Positions 35,019-45,089 of a stretch of DNA of 64,000 nucleotides are shown one piece after another. Location of the stretch: assembly GCF_000001735.4 (NCBI RefSeq), contig NC_003075.7, positions 11,719,001-11,783,000 on the forward strand. Direction: 5' to 3'. Position numbers and translations under genes: made by a program. The number at the start of each line of letters is the position of its first letter. The stretch's first letter is position 1. The notes under the pieces were generated by a model. That model saw nothing but the letters and a program-made list of their open reading frames with translations. It did no database searches and was not told where the DNA came from. Origin of the DNA: Arabidopsis thaliana (taxonomy: Eukaryota; Streptophyta; Magnoliopsida; Brassicales; Brassicaceae).

Positions 35019-35406
35019 ATGGGAAGCTTAAGGGTGAGCACAGTTGTTATTGCAGTAGTGGCTTGTCTCTCCATCCTCCTCATATCTCCTACAGGTACTT
35101 AAACAACCAAAATCTTTGATATCCCAAGATCTAAACTAAAACAAATTTAATGAAAAGAAGATCTAGAATAAATACAAGTTAATGAAATGTTGCCATCTTT
35201 CTATGGATTGGACAGAAGTAGATGGGCGTTTAGTGTGTGACACTCCAGCGGGTACATGTACCTCGAGCTCTACTTGCAATGACCAATGCAATACATGGGG
35301 CGGCAATTATAGTGGAGGCGAATGTGCAGATTCAAGCTTTCCTGGTTTAAGTATATGTTATTGCTGCCATTATGTAGGGAGCAGTGCTGAAATGGAAAGC
35401 ATGTGA
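35019..35406 (+). CDS. Secreted defensin-like peptide 2
   Basis: Two exons, 35019-35094 and 35216-35406, 88 residues. The signal peptide is MGSLRVSTVVIAVVACLSIL. The mature peptide begins near EVDGRLVCD and has eight cysteines (VCD, TCT, TCN, QCN, GECAD, SICYCC) and the tail GSSAEMESM. The intron is phase 1 with the family-typical GGACAG/AAG acceptor. It is the closest relative of gene 1; promoter, leader, intron and 3' UTR all align, so the pair arose by a recent tandem duplication. Probably a small secreted antimicrobial or signalling peptide. Confidence 0.88.
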
Positions 35407-36278
35407 TTGCAGATGATAGAAAACGACGCCGCTTTGTGTGCGTATGTGTGTGTTTTTTGCTAATCGCATGTTTATGCTTTCATTTCACATCCTATGTTTT
35501 GAGTGTTTGCCTTTGTACTTTGTTGTTGTGCTTCTGTTTGTTTTGCGTTGTCAAGTATCAAATAAAGTTGGAGTGTGTTTTTAACAAATGATTTTTTTAT
35601 TATTCTTGTTGTATTTAGCTAATTTATTTTATTTAAGAGTGTTTTATTTTTATCAATAATAATAATCATAATTGCGGTTTGTTGTGCGAATACCTATCTC
35701 TGTTTTTTGAGTTTTGAATTTGTTTAGATTTTAAGAGTTATGTGATTTTAGTTTCTTTCACTAATAGCAGTAAATGCTGCCTGGTCTCTTATTTTTTGAA
35801 TATGTATAAAACATTTTTTCTTGAAAAAAAATACAAAATCTGTTTTCAATATTGTAAAAATTCAGTTTAGATATTAAAGTTATATTTATTTATGCTATGG
35901 AAATATGATGAGCTTATTTAGCAATTTTCAACCATATACACAAATTAATAACCAACTGTAAACTAATGTTTCATGGTTCTAGTATTCTAGAACATATAAT
36001 AATAGGTGAGCTGGTGGAGATTTTTAGTAATCATTACTTTCTAACACGATTAATGTTAATTTTTAAAATAAATTTGTTAATTATTATAAAGATATTTGAC
36101 ATCAAGTTACATGATCTCTTTTGCTTAAAAAAATATATAGTGATGTAAGGAGAGCATCAAATGAATAGATAAACAAATAACATCTAGATATGCAAAATAT
36201 GGAGTAGTGGATAGTAAATGTAAAATAAAATAAAGTAAATTACGTCTTCGAGCTATTTCTCTCCTTCCCTTCGAGTGC
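35407..36278. other. Spacer between defensin-like genes 2 and 3
   Basis: 3' UTR of gene 2 followed by AT-rich DNA. No feature beyond the TATA-bearing promoter at the right end. Confidence 0.5.
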
Positions 36279-36357
36279 TATAAATTAAGACTTTTTTGCT
36301 AGTTCAATCACTCACAAAAAAAAAAGAAACAACAAAAGAAGAACTGAGAGATAAGTC

Positions 36358-37015
36358 ATGGGGAGCTTAAAGTTGAGCACAGTTGTTGTTACTGCACTAG
36401 TCGTTTGTCTCTCCATCCTCCTCATATCTCCTACAGGTACGTAAAAAAATACCAAAAATCTTTGATCAAAGAGCTAAAATGAATACATGTTTATGAAAAC
36501 GTTTGTCTCTTTGTATGGATTGGACAGAAGCAGTGGAGGGGAAACTGAAAGAAGAATGTGAGAATGTCCCATATGGTTTCTGTCCGTTTTGGTTATTCAA
36601 TCCGAGATCCGAGGAACTTTGCAAGGAGAAATGTAAGAGGTTTAAGTCAGAAACATCCGAATATTATGGTGGTTTTTGCACGCCTAATGGTCCACCTGGG
36701 GGAGTGTCTCTCACGGCGACTTGCAACTGCTGCGTTCGGGAAAAAGTCAGCCCTCCTGAAATAGAAGCAGTGGAGGGGAAACTGGAAGTATGTGACAATT
36801 TGCAAATCGGTATGTGTCTGTGGTATTTATGGCCTTGGTATGATTCCACTAAAAGATGCGAAGAGACCTGTCAAAAACAAAATAACAGCCCATCGGGAGC
36901 AAGATACCGTTATTATGGTGGTTTTTGCACGCCTATTGTTAGAGGAACTGGATTCTTTATCCATGGGGCTTGCAACTGCTGCATTCGGGATATAAAAAAG
37001 CAGGCATCATCCTGA
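36358..37015 (+). CDS. Two-domain secreted defensin-like protein 3
   Basis: Two exons, 36358-36436 and 36528-37015, 188 residues, about twice the size of its paralogues. After the signal peptide (MGSLKLSTVVVTALVVCLSI) come two cysteine-rich modules. Module 1 runs from EAVEGKLKEECENVPYGFC to TATCNCCVREK; module 2 from EAVEGKLEVCDNLQIGMC to GACNCCIRDIKK. Both contain YYGGFCTP. The DNA repeats too: GAAGCAGTGGAGGGGAAACTG occurs (split here) at the start of each module, about 238 bp apart. Module 2 has replaced the usual ESM tail; sequence for that tail survives out of frame just beyond the stop. Likely secreted; whether it is cleaved into two peptides is unknown. Confidence 0.85.
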
Positions 37016-37666
37016 TTCCTGAAATAGAAAGCATGTGATTTCAAAAACACACACTTTGTGTGCGTGTTTGTTAGTCTGTTATGTGTGAGTGTGCATTGCT
37101 GGTGACATCCGACATCTATATTTGAGTGTTTTGCTTCTGTATGTACTCGTTTTTCCTCATTGATCAAGTTTCAAATAAAGTTGGATTTTCTCCCATAATA
37201 TTAGAGTGTATTGCTTCTATTTTGTGTACCAACCAACTACCAAGTTATTTATTAACCGTGCAAGTTTTTCTATCTACAATTAATGAACTAATTAGTGTTA
37301 TCTTGCGCATACGTAAAAAATGAAAGTTTTGAGGGTTTTAAGTGGTTTTCGGATTATAGATTTGAGTTTTCGATTTTTGGTTTTTGGTTTCTCAAAAAGT
37401 TCATAAATGTGGGTTTTTAGATTTTTGTTAAAGAATTTGGTAAAACTCTCAAAATTTAGATTTCCTATTCTTTTCTTCCTTTCTAAAAACTAATAAGAAC
37501 ATCAAACACCAAGTGGGTGTCAAATTCAACTCTTTGAAATAGCAACGACCTCAAAAGAGTATTTATTCCACACTAGTCATTTACTTAATCGAAACAGAGA
37601 GCAAGTTATAATGTGAAAACACCAAAACTGAAAATTGTAGACTTGTCTTTAAAAATGATACATCTC
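37016..37666. other. 3' flank of defensin-like gene 3
   Basis: 3' UTR and AT-rich DNA. From about 37590 the sequence becomes recognisably similar to the stretch right of defensin-like gene 4 (around 40110-40190), the start of the duplicated ISU flank. Confidence 0.55.
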
Positions 37667-38316
37667 TAGGGATGTTGTGGTGGGTAAAAAAACCTAACCC
37701 AGCCCAAACCCATAAAAAAACCGCCCATAAAAATTCCAATTTAAAAAAACTCGAATGGGTTTTAGTACTTGTGGGTAAAACCCAGAAAAACCCATATAAT
37801 CCAGAACTACCCGTGGGTACCCAAATGTTATACAAATATATTTTAAATTGTATTTATTTTCTGTATTCTATATTGTATATATTTGGTGGGAAAATGTTGA
37901 ATCACGTTTTTGGCGGAAAAATGTTGAATCGCGTTTTTTGGGGGAAAATGTCGAATCGCGTTTTTGGCGGGAAAATGTCGAATCGCATTTTTGGCGGGAA
38001 AATTGTTGAATGTCGTTTTGGCGGGAAAATGTTAAATTGCGTTTTGGCGAGAAACTGTTGAATCGCGTTTTTTGGTGGGAAAATGTTGGATTTCGTTTTT
38101 GGCGGAAGAATGTGAAAAAAATTGACGAGAAAATATTGATTCACTCGAAAAAAGACCAAAAAAAACCTGTTGGTACCCATAACTCAATGAGATAAACCCA
38201 TATGGGCTTTATTTATTTGGATACCCAGCCCATTTTAAGCCTATGTTTTTTTCCCACAAAAAGTTTATGTGGGTTTTGGGTACCCAATGGGTTTTAACCC
38301 ATTATTAACATCTCTA
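37667..38316. mobile_element. Non-autonomous hAT-like element, 650 bp, with internal tandem repeats
   Basis: Terminal inverted repeats begin TAGGGATGTT (left) and TAGAGATGTT (right, reverse-complemented) and continue with TGGGT/GGGTTAAAACCC-type blocks. Flanks are TACATCTC (37659-37666) and TACATCTT (38317-38324), an 8-bp target duplication with one change, as hAT elements make. Subterminal regions are rich in GGGTACCC and AACCCA. There is no transposase. Sequence on both sides matches the ISU1 3' flank, so the element landed inside a duplicated copy of that flank. Confidence 0.8.
37885..38145. repeat. Array of about nine 26-28-bp repeats carrying E2F-like motifs
   Basis: The unit is approximately GGCGGGAAAATGTTGAATCG plus CGTTTTT. 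Three units contain a perfect TTTTGGCGGGAAAA (37962-37975, 37989-38002, 38016-38029), which matches the E2F site on both strands (TTGGCGGG and TTCCCGCC). Others differ by one or two bases (GGGGG, GGCGA, GGTGG, GGCGGAA). The array is the core of the hAT-like element. Confidence 0.8.
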
Positions 38317-38374
38317 TACATCTTCCAAAAAAGAAAGAGAAACCATTCCAACACAATAGAACATTAGACAACTA

Positions 38375-38652
38375 GAGGGCAAAAGCAAATCATTCTTGGA
38401 TATTTTTGTCAACAGAGTTTCATTACAAACCATAGGTTGTATGTATCCTCTTCTACTTCTCCCCTGTTTTCACCGTCATATACACGTTATGGTTTACTCA
38501 TTGGTTAAAAGAAAATCAAGCCTGTGTGGTTTATCCGGCTGTTGCATAACCGTTTGTTTTCACACACTTCTCCTTGTAGTCTTTCACAGCTGCCTTGATG
38601 GCGTCCTCCGCCAACATACTGAAATGGAGCTTGACTGGTGGGAGAGAAAGAA
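38375..38652 (-). pseudogene. ISU exon-3 relic 1
   Basis: Closely similar to the 3' UTR and last coding exon of ISU1 (40270-40590). The minus strand reads PVKLHFSMLAEDAIKAAVKD then YKEKCVKTNGYATAG and a stop. The third cluster-ligand cysteine of the LHCSML motif is Phe here. Similarity ends within GGTGGGAGAGAAAGA, before the exon boundary. Exons 1 and 2 are not found to the right, so the copy is a fragment. Similarity to the left continues as 3' flank, interrupted by the hAT-like element. Confidence 0.85.
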
Positions 38653-38794
38653 ATGGGAACCTTCTATACATTCATTCTTCCCAAATATGTTGGAACAATT
38701 GTTTAAGTTAATAAGAGAAACAGCCATTGGTAAGCAATTTTACTTCGTAAAAATAAATCACATGGTAGACTTGAAGCATCCCTAAGTCAGATTG

Positions 38795-38995
38795 ACGTCT
38801 CCGAAGATATGAAACAGAGCACTGGAGTGGGACACGTGGAAGATTGACGCTTTAGTGGCGGGTTTCTATTTTTCAAAAGCGCCAAGAAGATAAAAAGGAA
38901 CAGAGAACAGACCGAACCAGGAAAACTTTGCTATCTAAACCTTTTATTTTTAGATATTTTTAATTTTGACCCTGATTCTTATAGAAGACATTTTC
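38795..38995. repeat. Duplicated block R, copy 2
   Basis: Partner of the block at 32085-32290, sharing TTGACGTCTCCGAAGAT-like, GAAACAGAGCACTGGAG, GGGACACGTGGAAGATTGAC and GTGGCGGGTTTCTATTTTTC segments. It lies to the right of (upstream of) the ISU relic and about 0.7 kb before defensin-like gene 4. Confidence 0.7.
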
Positions 38996-39576
38996 ATCAC
39001 CCTTTATTGATCTTGGAGTTAGTATGTCACATGGAACTAAAAGTAATAATTAATGTTTTTTTTAATATAAAGAACTCAATGTAAAATTATACATATGAAC
39101 TTTGAATAAAATATATTGTTGTGAATTTATATTATTTAGAATTCTTTTTTGGTGAATTCCCCAGAAAAAATCTTCGGATTTTGTTAATAAGAATCTAAAA
39201 ATAAATTAATTACGGACTTGTCGCGGAAAAGTAGTTCCTTCAACATCATCCCTCATAATCGTCTCAACGCAAAGCGAAATAGAAGAAAAAGCATGAAAAC
39301 CTAACTATACAGTTAGGTTCTCAATACACGTGAGAAATTCTATGTGTGACATGCCGGTACGTCTTGTTACATAATCTTATTATATGTACTGTAGTTATGG
39401 ACATATAGCGAGCATATTTCACGTTAAAACTTAAAAAGTATTGTAGACGAGATGGATAATGTTTGATTTGTGTCTAGAAAATATAATTATAGGCGAGGTG
39501 GATCACATCGTGGAGACTCTTAATTAGATATTAATAATGTAGAAGTAGTGAAGAGAAAATGTGTTTGGTTGAGACG
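38996..39576. other. Upstream region of defensin-like gene 4
   Basis: AT-rich. A diverged 92-bp unit (CGTCTTGTTACATAATC) lies near 39360. No gene seen. Confidence 0.5.
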
Positions 39577-39624
39577 TATAAATTGAAAGCCTTTTGCTGA
39601 TAAAATCACAAAGAGAGATCAGCA

Positions 39625-39966
39625 ATGAGGAGCTTGAGGTTGAGAACAGTTGTTGTTGCTACAATAGTCGTTTGTCTATCGGTCCTCCTATCTCCCACCG
39701 GTACGTAAAATCAAGATCTCTAACTACATAGATACACAAGTTTTTGTTATAAATGTATGTGGCTGTTCGTGTCGACAGAAGTGGATGGAAGCTGTGACTT
39801 CCCATTAGGTGCTTGTACTCCTTTCCGTGATTGCAAGGAGAGTTGCATCAAGTTCAAAACGAGGGCTGGACAGACTTTTTTTGATGGCAAGTGCCGTCCA
39901 AGGGATAGGCCGAGCGTGTGGACGGCTTGTTTCTGCTGCTATTATGATAGTATCGGTGCTCAATAA
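39625..39966 (+). CDS. Secreted defensin-like peptide 4
   Basis: Two exons, 39625-39700 and 39779-39966, 87 residues. The signal peptide is MRSLRLRTVVVATIVVCLSV. The mature part begins about EVDGSCD and has eight cysteines (SCD, ACT, DCK, SCI, KCRP, ACFCC). It is basic in the middle (CIKFKTRAGQTFFDGKCRPR), unlike its acidic or neutral paralogues, and ends DSIGAQ without the ESM tail. It is the most diverged single-domain member, and its neighbours to the right (ISU1) are the intact form of what lies broken right of gene 3. Confidence 0.85.
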
Positions 39967-40443
39967 GAAAACATGTGATTCCGAAACCATATAATCGACA
40001 TCGCTTTGTTCTACTCTGCTTTGCTTTTGTTTGTTGTACTCTGCTTAATCCAATAACAGAGATAACGTTTCGAATAAAGGTTGGATGTTTTGTGACAATT
40101 CAGGAACAGAGAGATGATAAGTCAAGCTACACCCACATAGTTCCATGCAGAGAAAATTATAATGTCAAAATTGAAAATTGAAAATTTGTCTGTCAAAGTT
40201 GTAATTTATAAACCTCCCAAAGAAGAGAGAAAACATTACATCACATCGGTGCATAAAACAGCAAAAACTACAGGGCCGAAGCAAAATCATTCTTACACGT
40301 TTCTGTGAACAGAGTTTATTCTAAAATACTCCTTAAGTCTTGAACATTACAACATACCATAGGTTGTATGTATCATCCTCTTCTACTTCTCCCCTGTTTT
40401 CACCATCATATACACATTATGGTATACACACTAGTAAAAGGAA
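39967..40443. other. 3' flanks of defensin-like gene 4 and ISU1
   Basis: Convergent 3' ends. The ISU1 3' UTR covers roughly 40250-40443. No other feature. Confidence 0.5.
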
Positions 40444-41881
40444 TCAAGCCTGTGTGGTTTCTCCTGCTGCTGCAGCACCATTTGTCTTCACACGCTTCTC
40501 CTTGTAGTCTTTCACAGCTGCCTTGATAGCGTCCTCCGCCAACATACTGCAGTGGAGCTTGACTGGTGGGAGAGAAAGATGCTTTGCGATTTCGCTGGCA
40601 AAATAAATCACAGAAAGAGAAGCACACATTCAGAGTAAGTCTTCAGATATTGAGAAACTCCATGACAGAAATCACAATGTTTACTTTGTCTAAGAAAAAG
40701 AAGTCAAGAGGTCTGCATCATTATAGGCTGGAAAACCTTAAATACCATACAAACCAAACCAGTAACCAATCTCAGACCAATTGACCAAAATCCAGTAACT
40801 AAGTTCATCTAAACAAAATAATCACATTACTTCGTCTCAGGTATGTCAACATTCAATGAGTGCAGCAATTAGATAACACGAGTGTTCATATTTATGTTAA
40901 AAATCTGCAAAACATGAATAGGAACACAGGGCATACTAACCAGCAACCAATATTGTACCAACAGACAAAGTCCAGTGACCAAGTTCCTCAAAACAAAATA
41001 ACAGTCATGAAACACAGTAACTGGTATATCAACATTTAATGAGTTTAACCAATTAGACAACACTGATTGGCATAACACAACAACTCACAACAGATTATGT
41101 TAATATCTGCATAAAATGAATAGAAACAGACGGTACTTACGTGTTTTTGATGGTCAGAACATCCTCCATAGCTTTGCCTTTCACCCATTCAGTGGCTGAA
41201 AAAAACGTAAAAATGAATCATACATTAGATAACAGCAACAAATCCCCAGAGAGAAGATAGCTCCCACATAGAAGCTAAGCCAGAAACTGACGACATCGCA
41301 TCAAAAAGATGAAATCTTTCTCAATAACATTAGGAGACTAGGAGTATTACAAATTCAGCATTGAATCACCAATAAAAACGTCTCAACTGACCAAATCATG
41401 CACTAATTTGTCATTAACGACACCAATCCCAAATTTGAACACCGAATCTCTACACGAACCCATCAATTTAAAACCTAATTTCTCCATTTGAGAAAGACTA
41501 ATCAAAATCCCTAATTGAAATCATTTAATTTCTCTAATTCAATCCTCAATCGAACAAAACACGAAATTAGAATATAAACATACCAACAGATGAAGAAGCG
41601 ATGGCTGAACCACAACCAAAAGTCTTAAAGCGAGCATCAACGATTTGACCAGTCTTCTCATCGACCTTGATTTGAAGCTTCATCACATCACCACAAGCGG
41701 GAGCTCCTACGAGTCCCGTACCAACGTTGGGATCATTCTTATCGAAAGACCCAACGTTGCGGGGATTATCGTAGTGGTCGATGACGTTCTCATGGTAGGT
41801 TCGGAGGATACCAACAGACCACGGTGTTGATTGACGTGACGTAAGCCCTAGGGCCTTCTTCGCAGCTTGCTTGAGCATCAT
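40444..41881 (-). CDS. ISU1: ISU1, mitochondrial Fe-S cluster assembly scaffold
   Basis: Three exons on the minus strand: 41584-41881, 41141-41195 and 40444-40594, 504 nt, 167 residues. A short Arg/Ser-rich presequence (MMLKQAAKKALGLTSRQSTP) directs it to mitochondria. The IscU-type body follows: YHENVIDHYDNPRNVGSF, GAPACGDVMKLQI (Cys 1), FKTFGCGSAIASSS (Cys 2), the LPPVKLHCSMLAEDAI block (Cys 3, preceded by the chaperone-binding LPPVK motif) and DYKEKRVKTNG. ISU1 holds the nascent cluster received from the Nfs1 complex before transfer via HSCA/HSCB chaperones. It is an essential housekeeping gene inside a fast-evolving peptide cluster, with two fragmentary paralogous relics nearby. Confidence 0.97.
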
Positions 41882-43291
41882 CGTGTTTTTTTTAGGGTTT
41901 CGGAAGTAACTTTTGCTCCGCTGATTTTGGTAATGAGAAATGAGATCGGACTTTTCCTTTAAGGGTTGTGAGAAGAAGTCGGTTTGGTTTCAGACAGAGA
42001 GATAAGCGAGGGGACACGTGGACGGTTTAGATGGTTCTGAGATATTTGCTATTTCTTTTTTCTTTTCTTTTTTTCCTTTGATTTTTTCTTTTAGTATTAG
42101 CTAACTTGAGACGCTAACCTAAACTTTAGATTGAGATTTTGATAAGTTGACTTTTTCTTTTCAATTATATTTTTGATATCCTTCAAATGTTATAGTTTAT
42201 AAGACCTATCGCTCATAAATCGTACTTTTCAAGTTTACAATTGAATCGGAACATACTTCTTTTACGCAAACAATAGTCATGATGATTTAGTATGTGTATA
42301 GAAAGTTCTCAAATTTCAAGTGATGAAACAGTCTATTTAAAATTAACCTTAATTCATTAACGTATAGTTAATCATAACAATTAAACCTATAAGTTATAGG
42401 CTATAACAACATTATAGGCGAATGTCTTCGTCTAGATAAGTTGTGAGGAGCCATCTACGACTGTGCATTGTCCTATGGTAAACATATATTTGGTTAATGG
42501 TTGATCTTGATCATTTGAAAAGTCGTTTTGCAACATTAACAAATATATTTGTCTGTTATTTTTAGACGGCACCACCGGAACGGATTGGAAGCAAGATCAA
42601 GTAATAGATCTGAGATTTGGAAAGCTTCTCGTGAAGCGAGTTAGATAGCAAATTAAGTTGAGGATTGAGAAATATGGATTTTAAAATATATTAATATGTA
42701 TTTTTTAAAGTAGTACATATAGATTCGTAAATATAAAGTTATTTTAAGACACGAGTTCATTATGCATCTATACCGTGAAACATGTGGTACCGAGAAACAA
42801 ACAAAAATTTAAGTTTCATTATGCATGCAATTGGTTTCAGATATAATATTTTTTTTTGGACAAAGGTTTCAGATATACTAATAAAAAGCAAAAACAAACA
42901 AACAAATATGATTGAAGGAAAAATGAATCAATGATGATGATGAGCGCTTGGTCTCCGTTGATTTAGCATCTACCACTTTCTTTGGCATTGTTGATTAGTA
43001 TCTAAAAGTTGACTAATTTAATGAAGAAATCAAACGAAAGATTCTAAATATCTATCTTTATCTACACAATACAATAGTATTGATCATCTACAATAAGAGT
43101 CGGGGGTGTATTCAGTTAACTATTTAAAATGATTTGTCTTAAAATCATATATCTTACGTCATTTTAATCCCAACGACTTGTCCAGTGCTAGCTATAAATT
43201 AAAAACTCGCCTTTTGCCTAAATGAATCAATCACAAAGAGAGAGAGGGAAACAAAATAGAAAGAAAGAAGCTAAGAACTAATAAGCAATTA
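41882..43291. other. ISU1 promoter, fibrillin relic and upstream region of defensin-like gene 5
   Basis: A GGGGACACGTGGACGG G-box lies at about 42012. Blocks at 42600-42650 and 42962-43022 (GGCATTGTTGATTAGTATCT) recur upstream of gene 6 at 44365-44415 and 44144-44199, so upstream DNA was duplicated with the genes. No intact gene seen. Confidence 0.55.
42418..42480 (-). pseudogene. Relic of the fibrillin last exon
   Basis: CGAATGTCTTCGTCTAGATA and the following GTTGTGAGGAGCC..TGTGCATTGTCC match the intact fibrillin exon at 47159-47211 (CGAATGTCTTTGTCTAGATA, GTCGTGAGTAGCC, TGCGCATTGTCC). In the intact gene this encodes [19 protein letters not shown]. The relic carries small length changes, so the frame is lost. 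Nothing more of the gene is recognisable around it. Confidence 0.75.
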
Positions 43292-43657
43292 ATGGGGAGC
43301 TTAAGGTTGAGCACAGTCGCTATTGCAGTAGTCGTTTGTCTCTCCATTCTCCTCATATCTCCTACAGGTACGTAAAAAAAACCAAAGTCTTTGATCCCAA
43401 GATCTAAAATAAAACATGTTTATAAAATGTAGTATCTTCCTATTGATTGGACAGAAGTAGATGGGAGGCAAGTGTGTGACTACGATAAAGGTGAATGTAA
43501 TAGTTATGAGAAGAGCTCTACTTGTATTGAACCATGCAAGCAATTGGACAGCAAGTTTATTGGAGGCCGATGCATACCTGTTGGTGGTATTACTGGTATG
43601 GGGTTATGTGTTTGCTGCCGTGATGTACAGCGTGGTGCTGAAAAGGAAAGCATGTGA
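43292..43657 (+). CDS. Secreted defensin-like peptide 5
   Basis: Two exons, 43292-43367 and 43455-43657, 92 residues. The signal peptide is MGSLRLSTVAIAVVVCLSIL. The mature peptide begins EVDGRQVCDY and has eight cysteines (VCD, ECN, TCI, PCK, GRCIP, LCVCC) and the tail GAEKESM. Introns and 3' UTR blocks (AAAACGACGTCACTT) align with genes 1, 2 and 6. Probable secreted peptide of defence or signalling. Position fits At4g22230 from memory. Confidence 0.88.
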
Positions 43658-44724
43658 TTTGCAAATGATACAAAACGACGTCACTTTGTGTCTGTGTTTT
43701 GCGATTTGCATGTTAATGATTTCAGCTCAAAATCTATATTTGAGTGTTTGCCTTCTACAGATCTGTTTGTTTTGAATTGTCAAGTCTTAAATAAAGTTGG
43801 ATTGTTTTCCGATTATGACCTGACCTATTCATCATATTTTTTTATTTTTTTTATTTTTGTCTAATTGAAATCTAAATCGGAGGGGAAAAAATCAACAAAA
43901 AGAATTTTATACGAGTACATTAATTCTTGCAAATGTTAAATTATCCGTCTTATGATTTATACAAATAAGAATTGAATTAAGGGAGAAACTGATAAATACT
44001 TGTTCCTAACAAAGTTTAATAGATGTGTTGAGAAAACACACTTGTCCGTCGGTATAGACACTTATTCACCAATTTAGAACAATATGTAGATGTAGTTAGC
44101 TAGTTTATTAACTATAGTTTTTCTATTTAGCTAATTGATTTTATTTAGCATTTACCACTTTTTTTGGCATTGTTGATTACTATCTAAAAGTTGACTAAAC
44201 AAAATACGTGTTTAACGTTTTTTTAGCTGTCATAATATAGTAATATACAATTCGAGTTGGTATAATAAATATCTGATCGCATCTAAAAGGAAATAGTGAA
44301 TGGAACGACTTACAAAGAAGTATAATAATCCAACTATTTTTAAAATATCTCCTCCATGCATCCAGATCTGAGATTTGAAAATCTTCTCGGGAACCGGATC
44401 GGAGTGAAATTAGTTATACAATTTACAACTATATATAAATTTTAAGAATTTGATTTAAGAAAACATATGTCAATGAAGTCGTAACAGCTAGTCACACGAC
44501 AGTAAAACGAACAACCTAAACGACGACCAGTTACAGCAATAGTAAAACGAACAATATATAGTAAAATCTGATCGAAGTCGCTAACCGTATATTACGGGTC
44601 GCAGTTGCTAGCGTGCGAGTTTACATATAGAATACAATAAAATTGCATGTTTGGTTAAGCTCTCTCCCAACTAACTATTGCTAAAAAAGAAAGAAGCTAA
44701 GAAGAACTAAGAGATCAGCAAGTA
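43658..44724. other. Spacer between defensin-like genes 5 and 6
   Basis: 3' UTR of gene 5, AT-rich DNA and the duplicated upstream blocks shared with gene 5. No gene seen. Confidence 0.5.
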
Positions 44725-45089
44725 ATGGGGAGCTTAAAGCTGAGCACATTTGCAATAGTCGTTTGTCTCTCCATCCTCCTCATATCTCCTATAGGTACGT
44801 AAAAAAGACCAAAATATTTTGATCCAAAGATCTAAAATAAATACATGTTTATGAAATATTGTCTCTTTGTATGGATCATACAGAAGTGAATGGATGGGGA
44901 AAGTGTGACTTACGAAAGGGTTTATGTAGACTCGCGGACACGATCTCTACTTGCGATGTACCATGCAGGGCAGTGGACAGCAAGTATCATGGAGGCGAAT
45001 GCTTAAATGTTGGTGGTGGTCAAGGGATATGTTGGTGCTGCCGTGATTATGATGCTGCAAAGAGCGGTGCTGAAAAGGAAAGCATGTGA
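44725..45089 (+). CDS. Secreted defensin-like peptide 6
   Basis: Two exons, 44725-44794 and 44884-45089, 91 residues. The signal peptide is two codons shorter than in the paralogues (MGSLKLSTFAIVVCLSILLI). The mature peptide begins EVNGWGKCDL and has eight cysteines (KCD, LCR, TCD, PCR, GECLN, ICWCC) and the tail SGAEKESM. It is closest to gene 5 (VDSK, GGEC and AEKESM shared). The TATA motif is weaker than in genes 1-5 (TATAGAA or CAATAAA near 44630), so expression may differ. Confidence 0.87.

Noticed and set aside
37672-38180. Open frames on both strands with repeated GGKMLNRVF/FPPKT-like units
   Set aside because: They arise from the 26-28-bp tandem array inside the hAT-like element; the unit length happens to keep a frame open.
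43099-43185. Possible small element starting GGGGGTGTATTCAGTT upstream of defensin-like gene 5
   Set aside because: No matching inverted end or target duplication could be found.
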